A stretch of DNA of 22,017 nt from Scatosoma sp045127595 (GTDB lineage: Bacteria; Bacillota; Clostridia; Christensenellales; Borkfalkiaceae), in contig JBGVQS010000017.1 of NCBI GenBank assembly GCA_045127595.1, positions 1 to 22,017 of the forward strand, written 5' to 3'. Position 1 is the first letter of the stretch, and every line of letters begins with the position of its first letter. The notes under the pieces were generated by a model that did not search any database, was not told the DNA's origin, and saw only the letters and a program-made list of their open reading frames with translations. Both the position numbers and the translations under genes were made by a program. This document shows positions 21,561-22,017 of the stretch, piece by piece.

Positions 21561-21913
21561 TGGCAACCGAACTGGAAGGGAACGTACAGCTGCAACGATT
21601 TATCGGGTTGCTTGCCGATTTAAATCATCAGTCGGCGGCGTATTTGCAATCGGGCAATCAGGATATTTTATCCGCAATGAACAAGACGGTAGAGGATATG
21701 TACGCGATACAGCACGTCGGTACGGAGGATGCGTACACCGCAATCGAAGAGGATATGCAAGCAATTTGCAAAAATTTCAACGCGGCGGTGGCAATGATGC
21801 AGAGCAACGAAACGTCCAAAATCGATATGGCGACGTTCGTGGCGGTGAAAAAATTTGTACGGAATATCTTTGAGGCGACGGTGCGGATTATCCACGCCTA
21901 CGGCTTGGCGTAA
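21560..21913 (+). CDS. Small hypothetical protein coupled to the pyrophosphorylase gene
   Basis: I do not recognise this 117-residue protein. Its ATG shares one base with the stop codon of the preceding gene (TAATG), and GGAG lies about 12 bases upstream, so translation is probably coupled. It has no signal peptide or membrane segment and looks wholly alpha-helical, with Gln, Asn and Ala in the first half (LNHQSAAYLQSGNQDILSAM), an acidic middle and a basic, hydrophobic end (FVAVKKFVRNIFEATVRIIH). It could be an accessory or regulatory partner of the pyrophosphorylase, but this is inference from coupling only. A terminator follows. Confidence 0.75.
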   Translation: MATELEGNVQLQRFIGLLADLNHQSAAYLQSGNQDILSAMNKTVEDMYAIQHVGTEDAYTAIEEDMQAICKNFNAAVAMMQSNETSKIDMATFVAVKKFVRNIFEATVRIIHAYGLA

Positions 21914-21938
21914 ACATAGGTTAAAATATAAAAAACAG

Positions 21939-21967
21939 GGCACTCGTGTCGTAACGAGTGCCTTTTT
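21939..21967 (+). terminator. Rho-independent terminator of the pyrophosphorylase operon
   Basis: A perfect 9-bp stem, GGCACTCGT (21939-21947) with ACGAGTGCC (21954-21962), has a 6-base loop and is followed by TTTTTCTT. Confidence 0.94.
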
Positions 21968-22017
21968 CTTGTCCTGTTCGCTCTATTTTAGAAAATATTT
22001 TTGACGTTAAAGTTATA

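Noticed and set aside
22001..22017. TTGACG near the right edge, possibly the -35 box of the next gene
   Set aside because: The window ends before a -10 box could be seen.

Overview
The window is a single contiguous stretch of chromosome that looks like a Gram-positive-type bacterium of the Bacillota, most probably an uncultured member of the Clostridia. The signs are AGGAG-type ribosome binding sites, textbook TTGACA/TATAAT promoters, rho-independent terminators after most transcription units, a SigB/SigF-type sigma operon with STAS and RsbW-like partners, DegV, PucR/CdaR-type regulation and a cobalamin riboswitch driving an ECF-type uptake gene. A lower rank cannot be fixed from the sequence alone. 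There is no rRNA, tRNA, CRISPR array, transposase, integrase or phage gene.

Layout. 1-5080: 3' end of metK with its terminator, a long leader, then secA-prfB. 5156-9117: tsaD with a coupled metal-exporter-like permease, then a four-gene regulatory cluster (STAS antagonist, degenerate RsbW-like protein, SigB/F-type sigma factor, second RsbW-like ATPase). 9141-11533 (minus): one 736-residue membrane protein with a Lys/Ala-rich linker. 11667-13794: a PucR/CdaR-like regulator and a PDZ-less C-terminal-processing-type protease. 13913-17583 (minus): phosphohexomutase followed by transketolase. 17804-18823: degV. 18829-20209: cobalamin riboswitch, DUF4430-type lipoprotein and an ECF S component, together a likely vitamin B12 uptake unit. 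20273-21967: a UDP-sugar pyrophosphorylase-like gene coupled to a small unknown gene.

Most of the coding content is housekeeping: methyl donor synthesis, secretion, termination, tRNA modification, pentose phosphate pathway and sugar nucleotides. The sigma cluster is the main regulatory module. SigB-like promoter sequences lie upstream of it and also upstream of secA, so autoregulation and a link to secretion are possible but unproven.

The most unusual signal is a short dispersed sequence with core GGCAGGTACGAG(T/A)TGA. It occurs four times exactly and twice in diverged form, always on the plus strand. Each copy sits in a different functional setting: half of a terminator stem, just after a stop codon, inside the variable arm of the cobalamin riboswitch, as the ribosome binding site and start codon of the ECF gene, in the leader before secA, and in frame inside the permease gene. 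I know of no named element that matches it.
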